Shown here piece by piece: positions 26,906-35,829 of a stretch of 64,000 bases of DNA. The DNA comes from Limnobacter sp. SAORIC-580 (lineage in GTDB: Bacteria > Pseudomonadota > Gammaproteobacteria > Burkholderiales > Burkholderiaceae_B). Both the position numbers and the translations under genes were made by a program. Each line of letters opens with the position of its first letter. The stretch's first letter is position 1. The notes beneath the pieces were generated by a model that did not search any database, was not told where the DNA came from, and worked only from the letters and a program-made list of their open reading frames with translations. The DNA lies in contig NZ_CP053084.1 of the NCBI RefSeq assembly GCF_013004065.1, positions 2,666,001-2,730,000 on the forward strand. The letters run 5' to 3'.

Positions 26906-27655
26906 TTACTTCGGCACAGTCACTTGGTACATGCGCTTTTGAAGGGTTCCGGTTTTTCGAGCCAGGAAAGGTGAATTTCTGCGTTTGTCAAAATAGCGTG
27001 GCGCTGGCAACATGCCCGCCATGCGCGCCGCCTGGTAACTGTTTAATTGTGCGGCACTGACACCATAGTGGTGTTTCGCACCAGCCTGCGCACCATACAC
27101 GCCATTGCCCCACTCCACCACATTCAGGTACACCTCCAGAATACGGCGTTTGTCCCAAAGCGCCTCAATCATCAAGGCGATGACCAATTCCTGACCTTTG
27201 CGAACATAGCTTCGCTTGCTGGTCAAGAACAGGTTCTTGGCCAATTGCTGGGTAATGGTAGAACCACCGTGTGTCACCCTGCCGCGTCTCTCATTGCGCT
27301 TGATGGCCAGTTGGATCGCTTCCATTTCCACACCCTTGTGGGTCATGAACCCGCTGTCTTCAGCGGCGATTACGGCACGCTTTAAATTCAGGGAAATTTT
27401 GTCGTAAGGCACCCACTCGTGTTTAAGCTGAAAACCAGGCTCGGTCTTGCGAATTTCAGCCAAACGGGTTTGCATGAAACTGGTGCTGCTGGGGTTCACA
27501 TGCGTCCACACCGCAATTTGTGCCAAATACCAAAGCTGCAACAACACGACAGCACAAAACCCCCAAAAGAAAATTCGCCACAGCCAAACCAATGGATTCA
27601 GACTGAATTTACGCTTGCTGCCGCCAGGAGAGGATTTTCTGCGCGCCATGGTCAT
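26906..27655 (-). CDS. mtgA: Monofunctional biosynthetic peptidoglycan transglycosylase
   Basis: The 249-aa GT51 enzyme polymerises lipid II into glycan strands. A basic cytoplasmic tail (1-20) and one membrane span (about 21-45) precede the catalytic domain. Motifs are complete: AVIAAEDSGFMTHKG (E99 catalytic), GGSTITQQLAKNLFL, RKGQELVIALMIE and KRRILEVYLNVVEWG. The ATG overlaps the aroE stop (ATGA), showing translational coupling; an ATG two codons later is also possible. It is the last gene of the mpl-to-mtgA operon. Confidence 0.94.
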   Translation of the reverse strand: MTMARRKSSPGGSKRKFSLNPLVWLWRIFFWGFCAVVLLQLWYLAQIAVWTHVNPSSTSFMQTRLAEIRKTEPGFQLKHEWVPYDKISLNLKRAVIAAEDSGFMTHKGVEMEAIQLAIKRNERRGRVTHGGSTITQQLAKNLFLTSKRSYVRKGQELVIALMIEALWDKRRILEVYLNVVEWGNGVYGAQAGAKHHYGVSAAQLNSYQAARMAGMLPAPRYFDKRRNSPFLARKTGTLQKRMYQVTVPK

Positions 27656-28551
27656 TGTTGTTTTGCTTTGGCAAGCAAGGCTTGCCGAACTTTGGTTAAG
27701 GTTTCAAGTGCATTGGGTGACTGCCCGGTCCACACCTCAAAAGCGAGTTGGGCTTGAAACACCAACATACCCAAACCATCGCTGCATGGTAAATCCAGCT
27801 TGCTGAGAGATCGAATGAACGCTGTGGGCTCGGCGGCATACATCATGTCGTACACCAGCACGGCACGCTCGTACCAATCCGGGTGAAGTGCGGGTACGTC
27901 CCCTTTCAAACTGCTTGAGGAGGCATTGACAATCACGACAGGCGTACCGGGCAAATCAAAATGTGATGGCGGTGTATCCAGCCCGCCACCCGCCGCCGGA
28001 AGGTCAATGGCCTCCGCACGCTGCGCCAGCTGGCGCGCTTTGTCCACAGTTCGGTTAAGTACCGTAAGGTGCTGAACACCCGCTTGCTGAAAAGCCGCAA
28101 CGCAACCACTGGCAGCGCCACCAGCACCAATCATCAATACCTGGCATTGCTCCAGGTGCAAACCCAGGGTATTTAACTGCCGGTTCAAATCGCGGCACAA
28201 GCCGCCGCCATCGGTGTTATCCGCCAGCACCGTGCCATTGGCATTGAATTTCAGAGTATTGGCTGCCTGCGCAAATTCAGCCGCGGGTGTCAGAGAATTG
28301 GGTGAGGCACTGGCCAGTGCAAAGGCGTCCAGCTTGAAGGGCACGGTCACGTTGGCCCCTTTCACACCAGCCGCTTGCAGCGCAGCCACTGTTTGCGCAA
28401 ATCCATCCAAGGGCGCCAGCACGCGTTCATATTGCAGGGGCAAACCAAGCTGCGCCGCAAAATTGGAATGAATGAAAGGCGACATGCTGTGTGCAATTGG
28501 ATTGCCAATTACAACGTAGCGATCTGCCTGATGGATTAATGCATTCAACAC
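27652..28551 (-). CDS. aroE: Shikimate dehydrogenase
   Basis: The 299-aa product reduces 3-dehydroshikimate to shikimate with NADPH. Shikimate-site motifs are HSMSPFIHS (S22, S24), NVTVPFK (K73) and DNTDGGG (D114). The NADP-binding loop is IGAGGAASG (about 141-149). At 299 aa it is somewhat longer than E. coli AroE (272 aa), mainly through inserted loops. Translation starts at GTG, with GGAG five bases upstream. It overlaps mtgA downstream and follows the TonB-like gene by 15 bp. Confidence 0.95.
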   Translation of the reverse strand: MLNALIHQADRYVVIGNPIAHSMSPFIHSNFAAQLGLPLQYERVLAPLDGFAQTVAALQAAGVKGANVTVPFKLDAFALASASPNSLTPAAEFAQAANTLKFNANGTVLADNTDGGGLCRDLNRQLNTLGLHLEQCQVLMIGAGGAASGCVAAFQQAGVQHLTVLNRTVDKARQLAQRAEAIDLPAAGGGLDTPPSHFDLPGTPVVIVNASSSSLKGDVPALHPDWYERAVLVYDMMYAAEPTAFIRSLSKLDLPCSDGLGMLVFQAQLAFEVWTGQSPNALETLTKVRQALLAKAKQQ

Positions 28552-28566
28552 GAAATCTCCATGCCC

Positions 28567-29400
28567 TTAGTACTCTGTGCTGATGGTGTCACGGCTGAAC
28601 ACCCAAGTGCGGGTAATCGCCAAAATATCGGCCTTCTGTCGCATCTCTGAAGGGAAAGGCGGAAAGGGTGTCGACATTCTTAAAATTCTCAATGCGGCCC
28701 GGTCCAGCACGGCTGAGCCCGAGGAACGGTCTACCTCCACGTCTTCCAGCGTGCCGTCTGCGCGCACATAGGCCGTCAACCTCAGCTTGCCGTAAATACG
28801 GCCCTTCAGTTCATCGGGGTAATTTGCATTGCCCACCTGTTCTACTTTGGCGCGCCAGGCTTCCTCGTAAATTGCAAAGGCATAGGGCGAGGTGCGTGGC
28901 GAGAAAAAATGCTTGCGAGGACGCTCGTTGTAGCTTTTGATGTTGTCGGCAATTTGAGCCTGCAACCGTTTTATTTCAAGCGCGCGCTGGCTTTTCGGAT
29001 CATTGCCAGGGCGAGTGTCCAACACTTCGTTTTGCGGTGTGGTGCGCAACTCCGCACCGGCCAAATTTCGCTGCAAGGCCTCCAGCTCCTTCAGCCGTTC
29101 CTGGCTGGCAATCAGTTCGCGCTGGTTGACCTTGTCGTCGGCTTGCCCGGGCAAGGTGGTCGCTCGGCCCTTGTCGGCTTGCCCGCCACCATCCAGCGCA
29201 ACCTGTGCAAGCACCTTGGCGTCGGTGGGTGTTTTTTGCGATTGCGCGTTCACCAAAATCACCTCAAGCGGACGGCTAAAAGCGGTGTCTGCTTTAGGTT
29301 TTGAGAAATGCACCAGCAACAACAAGGCGTGAAGAAACACCGACAACACCAGTGCCTTTTTCAGGTTTATCTCGCCAATTGGTGCACGCAGCGAATTCAA
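28567..29400 (-). CDS. TonB-like energy-transducing protein
   Basis: The 277-aa protein has an N-terminal membrane anchor (about 15-32, KALVLSVFLHALLLLVHF), a long hydrophilic periplasmic linker and a C-terminal TonB fold (YPDELKGRIYGKLRLTAYVR, DRAALRILRMSTPFPPFP). The His in the membrane helix (SVFLHALLL) is the family signature. The linker lacks the Pro/Lys-rich spacer of classical TonB, and no exbB/exbD genes are adjacent, so this is the operon-borne paralogue common in Betaproteobacteria, of unknown partner. The TTG start overlaps the stop of the RNase gene (TTGA), so it is translationally coupled. Confidence 0.85.
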   Translation of the reverse strand: MNSLRAPIGEINLKKALVLSVFLHALLLLVHFSKPKADTAFSRPLEVILVNAQSQKTPTDAKVLAQVALDGGGQADKGRATTLPGQADDKVNQRELIASQERLKELEALQRNLAGAELRTTPQNEVLDTRPGNDPKSQRALEIKRLQAQIADNIKSYNERPRKHFFSPRTSPYAFAIYEEAWRAKVEQVGNANYPDELKGRIYGKLRLTAYVRADGTLEDVEVDRSSGSAVLDRAALRILRMSTPFPPFPSEMRQKADILAITRTWVFSRDTISTEY

Positions 29401-31412
29401 GCCGCTGAACCTCCCACGGAATCGTCAGGCGGACTCAGCCCCTCTGACTCACCTGCATCAACCACAGCCACTGGTGCCTGCGGAAGTTCAATTTCCTCTT
29501 CCTCATCATCATCGAGCAAACGTGTGGGCGTTCCTTTCTTCAAAGCAATCAATTTGCAGGAAACAGTCAAGGTGAGTTCATCCACCTGATCCAACTCAAC
29601 CTCAACCTGCACGCCGCGGCCTGGCGAAGTAACGCCCACCAGACGAACAAACAGGGGAATGTCGTCCAGGCGCACCAGTTCGTCTTTCACCACCACACCG
29701 TCAAACTGCTTGCGGCCCTTTTGCTGAATCCAGCGCAGGCACCAGTAGCGTTCCATGCTTTGCTGAAATTCAGCATAGGCTTTGTAAGTCACATCAAAAC
29801 TGTTCACTGCTGATAGCAATTCCGCATCGGTTGCGGTGTACACCGGTGGTTCCTGGCGAAGCAGCGAAATCAATTGCTGCTGGTTCACCAAATCAACATA
29901 ACGGCGCAATGGCGACGTACTCCATGCGTATTGCGGCACGCCCAAACCCACGTGTGGGGCAGCATGGGTCGACATTCGCACGCGACCCATGGGCGGCTGC
30001 ACACGATAAATGCCGGTGACCTTGCATTCGTCCAGCATGCCACCCCATTCACGGTTCACGTAAATCATCCACTCGGCCACCAACAAATCCAGTGGTGCAT
30101 CGCGGCGGCGTGGTTGAATTTCAACGGTTCCGTCATCGCTCACATAGAAATTGAAATCAATGCGCGTGTGCTTCTCAGGCTGCCCGCGCACAATTTCGCG
30201 CTCCATTCGCAGCACACACGAACTTTTCCACAGCATTTTCAATGCTGGAAAAAACTCGCCCACCACCTCAAGCGCATGCAAATCGGGGTCTTCCAATACC
30301 TCTTTGGACAAAGCCGCATCCAGGTGATTGTGGCGCAAGTTCGCTGCCATGGGCACTTGCTCAATGGCGCTGTAGGGCTCGCTGATCAGTTCACCAGTTT
30401 CAGTACTTACTTCAACGTAAATACTGACCGATGGAACGGTACGCCCTTCAGCCAGGGTGGCCAGTTCAACCACCTGATCGGGCAGCATGGTGATTTTGTC
30501 ACCGGGCGCATACACAGTGGACAGGCGCTCGCGGGCCACGCGGTCATAGGGACTGCCGCGCGAAATCAAGAGCGCAGGCGCTGCAATGTGCACGCCAATG
30601 CGCGCGCGTTTTTCATCCAGCCACACAACGCTGAATGCATCATCAATTTCCGTGGTTGAAATGTCATCAATCGAGAAAGCACGCACATTGGCCACGGGCA
30701 ACTCTGCCAACTCGGCGGGCACTTCGGGCGCAGGCAAATCAATTTCCGGCCCTTTGGGAAAATACACCGCCGCAAAACGTGCGCGCATCATTTCATGTAC
30801 CGATTTGAAGGCACCACATTCAATCAACAACACATCGGGCGACCGGCCGGCTTCTGTGCAGGCCAACATCAATGCTTTGTATTCAGCGCTGTTTTTATCC
30901 GGGCGCACCAGCAGTGTGGCTGCCTGTTTTGCAAAACCATCGGGTAGTTCACGGCGCACCAAGGCATCGGCCCAAGCCTGTTGCTGCTCAGCCGCCAAGC
31001 GCTTTTTCTCCAGACCCGCCAATGCAGCCTGCAAGATTTCTGGCGGGGCTGCACGGTACATGCCCTTGCCTTTGCGATGAAAATGAATGGGCGCAGCATG
31101 CAAAGCCGCAAGGGTAGCTGCCTGCTGCACCACGGTGGGCTTTTCGCCAAAATATTCCTGGGCCATGGCTGTGAAATCAAACTCACCTTCAGGCGAACAT
31201 TCCCACAAAAACTCGGTGTCCACTTCTTTGGCCAAGGCCTCAACCTGCGCATGGAACTCAGCACATTCCAACGCATCAAACTTCAGCATCACACTGTTGG
31301 ATTTCACCTTGGTGCGCTTGCCATGCAAGGTTTCGACCTGATAGGCGTTGCCCTGCTCTTGAAGCACTCGGCCCACTTTGAAGGCTCCGGCCTCTTCGTA
31401 ATACAAATTCAT
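29397..31412 (-). CDS. RNase II-family 3'-5' exoribonuclease (RNB domain)
   Basis: The 671-aa product has an N-terminal helical/cold-shock-like region and a central RNB catalytic domain beginning at about residue 240. The metal-binding motif is SIDDISTTEIDDAF (D249, E255, D257, D258 in this numbering); the second acidic position is Glu rather than Asp, as in many bacterial homologues. A C-terminal S1-like OB segment (QFDGVVVKDELVRLDDIPLF) precedes an acidic tail. ATG at 31412 has AGGA six bases upstream; a TTG one codon earlier is less likely. It processes or degrades RNA in the cytoplasm. It sits between ubiC and the TonB-like gene in one operon. Confidence 0.9.
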   Translation of the reverse strand: MNLYYEEAGAFKVGRVLQEQGNAYQVETLHGKRTKVKSNSVMLKFDALECAEFHAQVEALAKEVDTEFLWECSPEGEFDFTAMAQEYFGEKPTVVQQAATLAALHAAPIHFHRKGKGMYRAAPPEILQAALAGLEKKRLAAEQQQAWADALVRRELPDGFAKQAATLLVRPDKNSAEYKALMLACTEAGRSPDVLLIECGAFKSVHEMMRARFAAVYFPKGPEIDLPAPEVPAELAELPVANVRAFSIDDISTTEIDDAFSVVWLDEKRARIGVHIAAPALLISRGSPYDRVARERLSTVYAPGDKITMLPDQVVELATLAEGRTVPSVSIYVEVSTETGELISEPYSAIEQVPMAANLRHNHLDAALSKEVLEDPDLHALEVVGEFFPALKMLWKSSCVLRMEREIVRGQPEKHTRIDFNFYVSDDGTVEIQPRRRDAPLDLLVAEWMIYVNREWGGMLDECKVTGIYRVQPPMGRVRMSTHAAPHVGLGVPQYAWSTSPLRRYVDLVNQQQLISLLRQEPPVYTATDAELLSAVNSFDVTYKAYAEFQQSMERYWCLRWIQQKGRKQFDGVVVKDELVRLDDIPLFVRLVGVTSPGRGVQVEVELDQVDELTLTVSCKLIALKKGTPTRLLDDDEEEEIELPQAPVAVVDAGESEGLSPPDDSVGGSAA

Positions 31413-31420
31413 CAACTGTC

Positions 31421-31984
31421 CTAAAGATAGTGTTCAAGTTGGGGCAGGAATACTTCCATCACCCACAACGGTGTTCTGTTGGGCTTGCGTGAAAAGCGCG
31501 CACAACGGGCGTACCACACACGGCCGTTGCCCTGTCTGTTCATCTCGGCTTTCATTGCCGGGGGCAACAAGCGTTGCACCCAAGGCTGCTGCAAAGGCAA
31601 ACGTGCAAAATAAAGTTTGCCCCGCTTTACCTGCGGGTCGGAAAACAACACCGTGCCCAATGAGCGGGTGCCCAAACCCCGCCAAAAATGCCAATCATTC
31701 ACTGGGCCATCCATTTCAACCAAAGTTTGGGCCAGCACCACAGGCGCGTTGTTCACATGCAAACGTACCAGTCTCTGGCGCATCATTTGCCCCGTTACAC
31801 TTTGCCCCCTGGCGCCAGGCCCGTGTTTGATCAACACCTTGGCTTGCACAACAGGCTCTACTTTAAACCCTTGGTTCAGGCGCACCAAACGCTGGGTGAG
31901 CGAACCGGGGGTACTCACCCAGTTTCGGGCCCACACAGGCCAGCTTGGCGGGCAATGCCTGCTCCATGCGACACCACCGCTCAT
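31421..31984 (-). CDS. ubiC: Chorismate--pyruvate lyase
   Basis: The 187-aa product cleaves chorismate to 4-hydroxybenzoate and pyruvate, the entry to ubiquinone synthesis. Similarity to UbiC is seen in WVSTPGSLTQRL near the N-terminus, VVLAQTLVEM, the LGTRSLGTVLF block (equivalent to LGRYLF) and the C-terminal VMEVFLPQL with the conserved Glu. Length is close to the 165-190 aa of the family. The ATG overlaps the preceding hydrolase stop (ATGA), and the stop lies 8 bp before the RNase start. Confidence 0.85.
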   Translation of the reverse strand: MSGGVAWSRHCPPSWPVWARNWVSTPGSLTQRLVRLNQGFKVEPVVQAKVLIKHGPGARGQSVTGQMMRQRLVRLHVNNAPVVLAQTLVEMDGPVNDWHFWRGLGTRSLGTVLFSDPQVKRGKLYFARLPLQQPWVQRLLPPAMKAEMNRQGNGRVWYARCARFSRKPNRTPLWVMEVFLPQLEHYL

Positions 31985-32625
31985 GGCAAACCCACAGCCA
32001 GTTTCACGAAGGGCAATATTTCATCGAAATCGCTCAAGGCATGGTCAGAACCCAACAGGTGAAGTTGATGCGCACCGCGATAACGCGCCAGCATGGTGTC
32101 ACAGTTCAGTACTTCATCGTCCCGGGCGGCCACCAAAAAATAGCGCGATGGATCGGTCAGGCTGGTTTTTTCCATGGCCTTTAGATCACCGAGGTAAGCC
32201 GGAACAAACTCAATTTCCTCGTCAGAAAAATACACTTTCTTTTTGCCGATTTGGTCTTGCAAATCGTCATAAGGCTTGATGGCCGGGTTCAACAACACAA
32301 TCGAAGCCTGAGCGTGCAATTCGCCCAACACCGTGGCGTAATAACCGCCAAGAGAACTGCCAATAAAGGTTAATGACAACTCGGGCTGGCTTTGCAAACG
32401 CGCATCCAGGTGCTGCTCGATCATGGCCATGGCCCGCGCAGGCGAAGCCGGCAAATCGGGCACCCACAAGTGGCTGCTTAAACCAGCTTGGTCAAAACAG
32501 TCGATCATTTTCTGGGCCTTTACAGACCTGGACGACGAACGAAAACCATGCAGATACACCACCAGGTCAGCTACGCCTGAAGTGCGCGCAAAGCCGCCCG
32601 GGCTATTGAGGGCAAATGGCGTCAA
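31981..32625 (-). CDS. YqiA/YcfP-type alpha/beta-hydrolase (esterase)
   Basis: The 214-aa protein has the compact alpha/beta-hydrolase layout of YqiA: YLHGFRSSSRSVKAQ (oxyanion strand), GSSLGGYYAT with nucleophile S91, VAARDDEVLN with the acid, and a C-terminal GSDHALSDF with the His. The natural substrate is unknown; E. coli YqiA acts on short acyl esters. The TTG start overlaps the mpl stop (TTGA), which keeps coupling; there is no better downstream ATG before the first strand. Confidence 0.85.
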   Translation of the reverse strand: MTPFALNSPGGFARTSGVADLVVYLHGFRSSSRSVKAQKMIDCFDQAGLSSHLWVPDLPASPARAMAMIEQHLDARLQSQPELSLTFIGSSLGGYYATVLGELHAQASIVLLNPAIKPYDDLQDQIGKKKVYFSDEEIEFVPAYLGDLKAMEKTSLTDPSRYFLVAARDDEVLNCDTMLARYRGAHQLHLLGSDHALSDFDEILPFVKLAVGLP

Positions 32626-34013
32626 GCCCGCACCCGTGTGGCCAAGGCTTCGATCAGCTTTTGATGAATGCCGCCAAACGAACCATTGCTCATGGCCACT
32701 ACCCAGTCACCGGGCTGCGCCAGGGAAACAACATGGTCGATCACTTCGTTCAAGTCATCGCTGGTGAACAGCCGCTCGCCCACGCTGCCCAAAGTATCAC
32801 GCACATTCCATTGAATGCCCGCGGTGTAACACACCACAGCTTGCGCTTCGTCAAATGAAGCTGGCAGGGCTTGCGCAAGTGTTCCCATTTTCATGGTGTT
32901 GGAACGGGGCTCAAACAGCGCAATCAAGTTGCCCGTGGGTACACCCGCCCCTGCAGCAATTTCTGTCATTCGGGCTTTCGCACCCTCCAGCGTGGTGGCA
33001 ATGGCGGTGGGGTGATGCGCAAAATCGTCGTACACCTTGACACCCGCCGCTTCGCCGCGCAATTCCATGCGGCGCTTTACACCCGGGAATTCGCTCAAAG
33101 CCTTGCATGCATCCGTTACCTTCACGCCAACAGCATGCGCAGCAGCAATCACCGCCAAGGCATTGTTCACATTGTGCAAGCCCGACCAGTCCCATTCCAC
33201 CAGGCCTTTCGCCTCTCCATTCATCAACACTTCAAATCGCGAGGCACCCAACACGCGGGCTTGCCAGGGGGCTTCATCGCCATTGGCGGAAAAACGCTCA
33301 ACTGGTGTCCAGCAACCCCGTTTCAGTACTCGCTCCAGTGACTCGGTATTGGCAGGACAAACCACCCTCCCTTCCGACGGCACGGTGCGCACCAGGTGGT
33401 GAAATTGGGTTTCAATCGCAGCAAGATCGGGGAAAATATCGGCGTGGTCAAACTCCAGGTTGTTCAACACAGCCACCACGGGGCGGTAATGCACAAACTT
33501 GGAACGCTTGTCGAAGAACGCAGTGTCGTATTCGTCGGCTTCAATCACAAAGCAGTCGCCCTGCCCCAGTGTGGCCGACACACCAAAGCCACCCGGCACA
33601 CCACCAATCAAAAAGCCGGGGTTTAAACCCGCCTGTTGCAACACCCAGGCCAACATGGAACTGGTGCTGGTTTTGCCATGCGTACCCGCCACAGCCAACA
33701 CCTTGCGACCGCGCAAAATGTGTTCGCCAACCCACTGCGGGCCACTGGTGTAAGCCAGCCCCTGGTTCAAAATGGCTTCCATCAGTGGGTTACCGCGTGA
33801 AACCACATTGCCAACTACCCACAGGTCAGGCTTGATCGCCAGCTGTTCCACACCAAAACCCTCGGTCAATTCAATACCGGCTTGGGTTAGCTGGGTGCTC
33901 ATGGGAGGGTAAACATTGGCGTCGCAACCGGTCACGGTGTGGCCTAGGGACTTCGCCAACTGGGCGACACCGCCCATGAAGGTGCCACAAATCCCGAGAA
34001 TGTGGATGTGCAT
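32622..34013 (-). CDS. mpl: UDP-N-acetylmuramate:L-Ala-gamma-D-Glu-meso-DAP ligase
   Basis: The 463-aa Mur-ligase relative reattaches recycled murein tripeptide to UDP-MurNAc. The N-terminal GICGTFMGGVAQLAKSLGH and ANVYPPMSTQL, the ATP-binding AVAGTHGKTSTSSML and later DFAHHPTAI and EPRSNTMK motifs are all typical of Mpl rather than MurC. The ATG has a GGAAGAAAG tract just upstream. It is the first gene of the seven-gene operon running to mtgA and is divergent from the NTase-like gene (62 bp between starts). Confidence 0.94.
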   Translation of the reverse strand: MHIHILGICGTFMGGVAQLAKSLGHTVTGCDANVYPPMSTQLTQAGIELTEGFGVEQLAIKPDLWVVGNVVSRGNPLMEAILNQGLAYTSGPQWVGEHILRGRKVLAVAGTHGKTSTSSMLAWVLQQAGLNPGFLIGGVPGGFGVSATLGQGDCFVIEADEYDTAFFDKRSKFVHYRPVVAVLNNLEFDHADIFPDLAAIETQFHHLVRTVPSEGRVVCPANTESLERVLKRGCWTPVERFSANGDEAPWQARVLGASRFEVLMNGEAKGLVEWDWSGLHNVNNALAVIAAAHAVGVKVTDACKALSEFPGVKRRMELRGEAAGVKVYDDFAHHPTAIATTLEGAKARMTEIAAGAGVPTGNLIALFEPRSNTMKMGTLAQALPASFDEAQAVVCYTAGIQWNVRDTLGSVGERLFTSDDLNEVIDHVVSLAQPGDWVVAMSNGSFGGIHQKLIEALATRVRA

Positions 34014-34075
34014 TCTTTCTTCCTTTCAGAACAAGCCCATATTGTAGTGCCTGTGAATTTGGATACACTGCCGAT

Positions 34076-34678
34076 ATGGAAGAATTCTTCGCCCCGCAAG
34101 ACGAACTTCGCATAGAAATTGCGATGACCGCAGCCAGACTGATTGCAGAGGAAGGCTTGGACTACGCCACCGCACGCAACCAGGCCGTGAAAGCCTTGCT
34201 TGGAAAACAGCGTGTGCCCCGGGAACGACTTCCTTCTGATCAAGACATTCAAGATGAGCTGCGCGCCTACCAAGCCCTGTTTCAAGCTGACAGCCAACCC
34301 GGTGAATTGAACGAATTGCGTGAAGTTGCACTCCAATTCATGCAAGGTATACAGCAGTTCGAACCCATTGTGTATGGCGCAGCGGTCAATGGCACGGGCA
34401 GTGCTCATTCCGATGTGCACATCATTGCGTTCGCCGACGACGAAAAAGAAGTGGACTACTGGCTGTTAAACCAGAACATCCATTTCGACGCCTGTGAAGA
34501 TGCCTTGTTGGCTGGAAAATCATTTCCGGCTGTGGCCTTTCGCTGGAAGCAGCGCTGGTTCCAGCTGGGTGTGGCCAGCCCGGTACAACGCAGGGGCTTG
34601 CTGAACCGGCAAGCGCCTGACGGAACCCTTTTTCAAACCGACATTGCGGGCTTGACCCGTTTGATAGACGCACCATGA
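34076..34678 (+). CDS. Uncharacterised protein with nucleotidyltransferase-like core
   Basis: The 200-aa protein starts with a helical region (EEFFAPQDELRIEIAMTAAR). It then has YGAAVNGTGSAHSDVHIIAF (about 99-118), which resembles the G-S-x-SD-hydrophobic strand of nucleotidyltransferases, although the Gly-Ser pair is degenerate and the second Asp is replaced. A homologous gene between mpl and a TlpA-like gene is familiar to me from Burkholderiales, without known function. It overlaps the next gene (ATGA), so the two are coupled. Activity as a transferase is doubtful. Confidence 0.75.
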   Translation: MEEFFAPQDELRIEIAMTAARLIAEEGLDYATARNQAVKALLGKQRVPRERLPSDQDIQDELRAYQALFQADSQPGELNELREVALQFMQGIQQFEPIVYGAAVNGTGSAHSDVHIIAFADDEKEVDYWLLNQNIHFDACEDALLAGKSFPAVAFRWKQRWFQLGVASPVQRRGLLNRQAPDGTLFQTDIAGLTRLIDAP

Positions 34679-35172
34679 GCAACAAACTTATCCCGATTCT
34701 GACCGCAGTCCTCGCCTTGGCGATTGGTCTGTATTTTGGCCTGAAACCCAAGAATGGCCCTGATTATCCTTTGAGTGGCTACACCTTTGATACGCCGCAA
34801 GGCGCATCGCTCGACTTGGGTGCACTGAAAGGCAAGGTTGTGGTTCTTAACTTTTGGGCCACATGGTGCCCACCCTGCGTGGAAGAAATGCCTGAACTGG
34901 ACGAGCTGTATCCGCAGCTTCAAGCCCAAAATGTGGAGCTGATCGGAATTGCAATTGATTCTCCCAGCAACGTGCAGCAATTTCTGCAAAAAACACCTGT
35001 AAATTACCCTATCGTGCTTGCAGGCATGACTGGTACAGAGCTTGGAAAAGCACTGGGTAACCAACAGGGTGGATTACCATTTACCGTCATTTTGGACGAA
35101 AATGGTAATGAAATACTCACAGAAGCCGGCAGAATACAGATGAGTACTATCACTAACGCACTGCAACGTTAA
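34675..35172 (+). CDS. TlpA/ResA-type membrane-anchored thioredoxin
   Basis: The 165-aa product has an N-terminal signal anchor (about 5-22) and a periplasmic thioredoxin fold with LNFWATWCPPCVEEMPEL (C65, C68). The cis-Pro is in GGLPFTVILDENG. Such proteins reduce disulfides in the periplasm, for example for cytochrome c maturation. No cytochrome genes are nearby, so the substrate is unknown. The ATG overlaps the stop of the preceding gene. A 179-bp gap to accB follows; it contains no gene and probably the accB promoter, though I could not fix its elements. Confidence 0.9.
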   Translation: MSNKLIPILTAVLALAIGLYFGLKPKNGPDYPLSGYTFDTPQGASLDLGALKGKVVVLNFWATWCPPCVEEMPELDELYPQLQAQNVELIGIAIDSPSNVQQFLQKTPVNYPIVLAGMTGTELGKALGNQQGGLPFTVILDENGNEILTEAGRIQMSTITNALQR

Positions 35173-35351
35173 AATCGGGTATGCTCACGCAACGCCTGAC
35201 TTGGGCGAACCGCGAAGCAAGGTTCATCAAAGCCCTCCAAGGTGGAAAATAATTGATTTTCAGTGCACACTAAGCGAAGTTAGGCTCAATTCACCTCGCG
35301 CTTGGTTGCGTACTGCCATACAAAACCAACCTCCCTAGATGGAGCAAGTAA

Positions 35352-35813
35352 ATGGACCTCAGAAAGCTAAAAACATTGATCGACCTGGTCGCCGAATCCG
35401 ACATTTCCGAACTGGAAGTGACTGAAGGCGAAGGCAAGGTACGCATCGTCAAAAGCCAGCCTCAATACACCATGGCCATGCCACAGCAAATGATGCAGCA
35501 AGCGCCAGCCATGGCAGCGCCAGCCGCGGCTGCGGCCCCTGCTGTGGCTGCTGAAGCACCCGCAGCACCAGCCGATGCCGGCCACAAAGTCACTTCACCC
35601 ATGGTTGGCACGTTTTATCGCGCGCCCAGCCCCGGCGCATCCAATTTCGTGGAAATTGGCAGCACGGTGAAAGAAGGCCAAACCATCTGCATTATTGAAG
35701 CCATGAAGTTACTCAACGAAATTGAGTGCGACAAGTCTGGTGTGGTCAAGGCCATCCTGGTCGAAAACGGTCAACCCGTGGAGTTTGGTCAAGCTCTATT
35801 CGTCATTGAATAG
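35352..35813 (+). CDS. accB: Biotin carboxyl carrier protein of acetyl-CoA carboxylase
   Basis: The 153-aa product has the N-terminal dimerising segment (1-36), an Ala/Pro-rich linker (about 50-76) and the biotinyl domain (about 78-153). The biotin attachment site is [10 protein letters not shown], with K119 as the modified lysine; the expected variant EAMKM is EAMKL here, as is common for BCCP. ATG has GGAG eight bases upstream. accC follows after 16 bp. Together they carry out the biotin carboxylation half of malonyl-CoA synthesis. Confidence 0.96.
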   Translation: MDLRKLKTLIDLVAESDISELEVTEGEGKVRIVKSQPQYTMAMPQQMMQQAPAMAAPAAAAAPAVAAEAPAAPADAGHKVTSPMVGTFYRAPSPGASNFVEIGSTVKEGQTICIIEAMKLLNEIECDKSGVVKAILVENGQPVEFGQALFVIE

Positions 35814-35829
35814 AACAGGAGCAGCCACC

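Noticed and set aside
35173..35351. Riboswitch or leader peptide before accB
   Set aside because: No coding leader, convincing hairpin-plus-T-tract or known riboswitch pattern could be made out by eye.
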